From the NCBI GenBank assembly GCA_022661535.1, contig JAKULF010000011.1, positions 1,240,001 through 1,304,000 on the forward strand: a stretch of 64,000 nucleotides of DNA, in the 5' to 3' direction. The position numbers and the translations under genes were made by a program. The notes beneath the pieces are model-generated. The model saw nothing but the letters and a program-made list of their open reading frames with translations, ran no database searches and was not told the origin of the DNA. Of this stretch, positions 59,306 to 64,000 are shown in pieces. The stretch is from Eutypa lata (Eukaryota; Ascomycota; Sordariomycetes; Xylariales; Diatrypaceae). Within the stretch, counting starts at the first letter, position 1, and each line of letters begins with the position of its first letter.

Positions 59306-62300
59306 GTTTTTGTTGTTGTTTGTATTTCTTGCTTCGTTTTTCCCTCCCCTTCGAGATGTAGTTACTGCGCAGCTCGTTTTTAAAGACGAGAAGACAGATG
59401 AGGCTTCCTTTGGAAGTTATTGGTTATTATCCGGGTGTAGGTACCAAGCAATGAAGTCGACCACCATATATCGAGTAGGTATTTTAGGTGGTAATAATAA
59501 GGAGTCTTTATGCTGTTGGTGGATGTATCCGCTCAAATTCCCAAATCACCAGAAAGTTGGTTTGGAACTGGGGGAGCGGGAGCAACGAGATCTATTTATT
59601 ACTTTATTCATGCATAGAGAAAGGGTTTGCAACCCCTCCATCCTAGACAGGGCGGATGAGTCGGGATATTAACTACTAGTATATGACCCAAGCGATATAC
59701 CTACCCAGCCAAGCCGAACGGCCACGCAGGAAGGGAAAATAATTACCTACGTGCATACCTAGACTAGACCTACCTACCTACCTACCTCTTACCTTACATG
59801 CGCATGCGCGTGGCTTTTCCCCAAAAGGTGGTTACATGCTAAGCGGGATGATGAGTTCATATGAAACCATTTTTCTTAAACCCCCAGTCTCGCCCAATCA
59901 CCGTCTCCTGTCATCCGCTTGGTTTTCCCTTCACATGCATGGATGTCTAGCTACCCACATAGGTAAATTCTTACATAGGGACAGGACGGTTGGGTTCAAA
60001 GATCCCGAGTCAAAGGATGTATACAATAGCTCGCAACTTTATCTTAGTTAGTTTAGTCTCTTGCTGTCCTATTTTTTTCCCTTCCTTCCCTCCGTCCTTT
60101 TCTGGGAGCGCAATCTAAGACAACTAAAATAACGCTATTTCCAACCTTAAACCGGGCTGACCGGCCAGTTTTTGAAGACGCCACGCATCCTGGTGCCAAA
60201 AAAAGACCCCCCCAAAAACGACCTCTGACCGCATTGCCAACAATTCAGTGTAGTATCCAACGGGTGGCTTAGCACTCGCTAAAAGGGACATGATGACTGT
60301 TTTTTTCGTTAACTGAGTAAATGGCGTTGGTCCCGTCTTACCTTTCTCACTTTTATTTTTAAATTTATTTCCATTTCTCTTTTGTTTTTCTTCTTCAAAT
60401 TATTCTTTCATTCCTACCCTACCAATAAGCACTATAAGCCGGCGCAGGCAGGCGGGCGTGCGGCACATAAGCTTTTTTTCCCTTGCGCTTGTCATGATGC
60501 CCTGCAAGGTTTAGCTAACAGCCTAGCGCTAACAAAAGCGTTGCAGATCGCATCCAACTACCGAAAGGTTGCCCCCCCCCCCCGGCCCGCACCCAATTAT
60601 AGGGACCTACATACCCTATAGGTATTGTACGTCTAGTAGGCCAGTTCTCTGCCCACCCGTCACGCCCGCTATCGGCAACACACACACACTCGTGTATATC
60701 TTCGGGTCACAAGTGGTCACACGAGATTGCCGACTAGAATGATCCCATCGACCCCGGCTGGAGAGAAACTGCTAGTTAGACAACGATGCATGTGAAAATG
60801 GCAGGGCGCCACTCTAAACTTCACTCGTACTCATGTGTAATTAATTGCATTGTTATGTGAGGTAAGCAAGTGCATACTAGGTACCTAGGTAGGCAGTTTA
60901 ATGCTAACAAATACCCAAGTTGAATAGGATATTGGATATCAAATTTGTTAATGCACGGTAATAGCACAGCCCTAATGACAAGCCACCACCACACACACCA
61001 CTCAGCAAATCATTCATGTCGTGCAACCACGCTCTACCACGCGCCGTGACATATAGACCTTAAGTACATATCTACGCTTATCGAGGCCATTTTGTAGCTG
61101 CTGACTACAACCAACTACATACATACTAGCGGCCTAGGCTTGGCCTGCATATAGTATTTCTGTAATTAAATCATTTTTTTGTGCTGCATGATCCTGAATG
61201 AAACATGGGGGCCTAGATGTTGTTTTAAAACCGTAGACTTATTAGTCATGCCCCCAGTGTTAGGTGATCTCAGTATGTAACTTTGAAAAAGAGACGGATA
61301 TCCCCTCGACGAGTAAGTGTTATCTACCCAGAGTAGGAGGAGAAGGAGGAGGAGGAGGGTATCGCATTCGTCGAGCGGCAACTAAGTTATTCGCCAGAGG
61401 GGAAGATCATGTACGAATTCGTGATGACTCGTTATACATGGGATGTAGGATTTCAATAGTGCGGGGGATGACTAAGTTAGGAGGGTTACAGGGTTACCAT
61501 TGCCTTTTTTTTTTCCTTTTACAGAAACAAGGGTCCGAACCACGGATTGGAAATTCCCATCATCGCCATTGATGCTAATTGCCATGTCATGCCATGCCAT
61601 AGCTCCTACATAGCAACTTAGTCGCTACATACTAGTAGCTAGTAGCCTTACAGAAAGCGTATTCATGCATGCATGCATGCATACATACGAACTGTGACAG
61701 GGCGAACTAAAATATGTGACGAGAGTATGCACCCGCAGGACAGACGACATTCGTCGAGCTGTTATTGCTGTTTGACAACATGTTAGTTAGTCAAGTCGGT
61801 CAGGCAGTCAGGCAACCACCATACCGCACCGAACCATCATCATCATCATCGGCCCCAGGCGCACCACCATCCGGACAACACCAGTCAGGGCGCCTGGGGC
61901 TCTTACGTACATACTATATGCGGTGAGCTGTCCCCATTCCCTCCTCTTTTTTCTCTGCTGAGCTGTCCGCTCCGGTGCGGTCCAGACCGACGACCAGCCA
62001 GAAAATACATCCATCTCGGTCCTCTGCGCTTCTTCCTCCATTCATCGGTCTGTCTATCTATCTATCTATACTAACGAACAAGAGCAACCTTATCGACCCT
62101 TCTTGCGTCACGCGATCTTCCCCCATAATTTCAAATGAACTCGGATCATCATGCAGGCACTACTATCCCAATATGGATGCATCTAACTACATATTGACCT
62201 GACCTTAAGTGCTCCCTACTATAGGCTAGCGTGATCCTCTCATTTCCTTATCTTTTTTTTTTCTTGTTCTTTTCCCCAGACTTGCCCAGCCCAGACTATT

Positions 62301-64000
62301 TCATCCTGACAGGCGCCACGGACAGCTAAAAGAGAAGTCGAAGAAGAAGGGGGTCCACGTGGATAATACGTAAGGGTTAAAGATCGTTCGCTTGCTTTGT
62401 CTAAGACCTGCAGCTCAGCGACCGCAGCCCGCTGATATTTGATTCTGATTTTTTTTTTTTTTTTTTTTTTACCCCCCATCGCAGGAATCAAGGATCATAG
62501 ATCATATCTTGTGGTATGGCCCGATGATGGTGTCGCCGGATGACTCCTTTCAGTATAGCACGCCATCGACCGTCTCAAAGCACCTCGCAGATGATCGACC
62601 ATTGGGGGCAAGGGGGGGGACAACCCAAAAAATACGACCCTAGCATAGGTAGGCTGGTAGATATGTATGTAATTAGGTAGGTAGTTGACATTACGGTACG
62701 GGCCTAGAATAGGTGTCATTTTTAGGCGCCGCGCATTGCGTGTGGGTGTTAGAGAGATAGAGAGACCTGCGCTTGCCAACCCCCTGTCCGCCTCCGCTTC
62801 TCCGCACTATCACCTTCGTCGCGCTGCAGCATACATAGCGCAGCGCAGCCGGGCGGGGGTCTACTTACCTACTTAGTCATCACTGTTGATATTGCACCTC
62901 TCCAGGTATCATGCCGATCAATGGACACAAACTAGGGGGAAAAAAAGGTTTTTTTTTATTTAAAATGTTTTGACGCTGATGCAGGTTGACCAACAACCAA
63001 CCGTTCTTGATTCTCCGATCTCGCTCCGATAGTGTTTGTAAGAGTGGGCTTTGGAATTTCCCCGCCCGCACCGGGGCCCCGGACGTCGACCGGAGGAGGT
63101 GATCGTCGCTCCCCCGGGCTTAGACGGAAATGAAGATAGCCAGTCCATGCAAGCGAGCGGTGGGCTGCTGAAGCCTACCTACATAACCATACATAACAGC
63201 TGACCTCAAACTACCGGATAGGTATTGGTTCGTTGATCTCACCGCCGCTTATCTACGGTTAGCGGTCCGTTTACATTTGAGTTAGAGCAGACTTATAATT
63301 CAAAAGTTCTCTTTTTCTTCTTTTGGGGGGGGTTCCTCTTTCCTTTTCTCCTTATGTGGCTATGTTGTATGATGATACACACCATTGGCCAGCTCTGCAC
63401 TTGTGACAAATCCACCGGTTGGTTATGTCAACTACGTACATTTGAACTTTTTGGAATTCCTGTGAGGCTGTGCAACGCGGCGCTCATACGTAGTAGGTCA
63501 GCTCTAAAAACTTGGAACCGGAAGCTCATTGGTGCTTTCTCTATTGGCAAAATCAGAATACGGTGTCTAGATGCATCGGAGATTCAATAATCAGATGCAG
63601 TGCTCTGTTGCCTTTGGTTTATAATACGTCATCATGTTTCAAAGCGCGTGGAAGTTTATCGTCGGAATGGATGTAGTAGCACTGGTTCCATCTTAAAGTA
63701 TGTTACAAATAATAACTATGATTCATCACTCCTATCAATTCAATTATAGGTTATTCGTACTAGAATACCCTTTTTGGCCGTACGGGCGTTGAAACATGAT
63801 GGGAATACTACAGATTATATTTCTATGTGCGATCTCAGATTTTACTCTTTGGCATTAGCAACGACCTTTGCACTAGATTCAGCCTAATGTGGTCACCGTG
63901 GATAACGAAGGACCTTGATAACGAAATACCTCTCTTTAGTCTTCAAGTTAGTAAAGGTTTGTCAGTATTTCCTGCTCCCAGAGCCCGTGAATAATCTGTT
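59306..64000. other. 4.7-kb gene-free right end, microsatellite-rich
   Basis: No coding sequence could be supported on either strand; open frames are short and lack protein-like composition. Simple repeats are common: (CCTA)n at about 59769-59786, poly(C) at about 60572-60583, (GCAT)n at about 61665-61680, (CAT)n at about 61829-61850, (TCTA)n at about 62050-62068, poly(T) at 62451-62470, and many taggtag/ctacctac words. It might hold long UTR or promoter DNA of a gene beyond the window, or a non-coding RNA. Confidence 0.5.

Noticed and set aside
1..64000. tRNA, rRNA, CRISPR arrays, intact transposons
   Set aside because: No cloverleaf with a proper T-arm, no rRNA-like stretch, no spaced direct repeats, and no transposase or reverse-transcriptase motifs were seen by eye.

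Overview
The window is nuclear DNA of a filamentous ascomycete (Pezizomycotina, most likely Sordariomycetes). The signs are short spliceosomal introns (about 45-110 nt, GTAAGT-type donors, CTAAC-like branch points), typical fungal families (HET-like, NACHT-ankyrin, GH72 with a GPI tail, a CYP505 P450-reductase fusion, a pisatin-demethylase-like P450, a fungal CorA-like protein), gene-poor spacers, and two very AT-rich blocks where C survives almost only in CpG, as expected after repeat-induced point mutation (RIP). No bacterial, viral or organellar signature, tRNA, rRNA or CRISPR array was seen. The species cannot be named from the sequence. Exon coordinates were worked out by hand and checked for reading phase.

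Left part (1-14 kb): the 3' portion of a DHA-type MFS transporter (+), a secreted GH27 alpha-galactosidase-like enzyme (+), a small unknown gene (+) meeting tail-to-tail a CorA-like membrane protein (-), a large HET-like membrane protein with a P/Q/S/Y-rich N-terminus and 11 exons (+), and a GPI-anchored GH72 glucanosyltransferase (-).

Middle part (14-35 kb): a spacer with an AT-rich RIP-like block, a degenerate protein kinase (-), a decayed HET-domain C-terminus (-), a NACHT-ankyrin NLR of about 1488 aa (+), a membrane-anchored SDR (-), a GNAT acetyltransferase (+), a protein resembling DUF7587 (+), and an eight-exon aldo/keto reductase with a long N-terminal extension (+).

Right part (36-64 kb): a pisatin-demethylase-like P450 (+), the head-to-head housekeeping pair SOF1 (-) and RPN6 (+), a 3.1-kb empty spacer, a CYP505 fusion (+), a decayed single-pass membrane-protein gene (-) with in-frame TGA codons, a second AT-rich block, another gene remnant, a trypsin-like protease (+), a SET-domain lysine methyltransferase (+), a small conserved-looking gene (-), and a final gene-free 4.7 kb rich in microsatellites.

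Two themes connect the genes. One is a self/non-self or immunity-like set (HET-like membrane protein, HET remnant, NLR, cytosolic trypsin-like protease, pseudokinase), with signs of decay and birth-and-death turnover. The other is scattered oxidoreductases (two P450s, AKR, SDR, MFS pump) without a PKS, NRPS or terpene synthase in view, so no complete biosynthetic cluster can be claimed.
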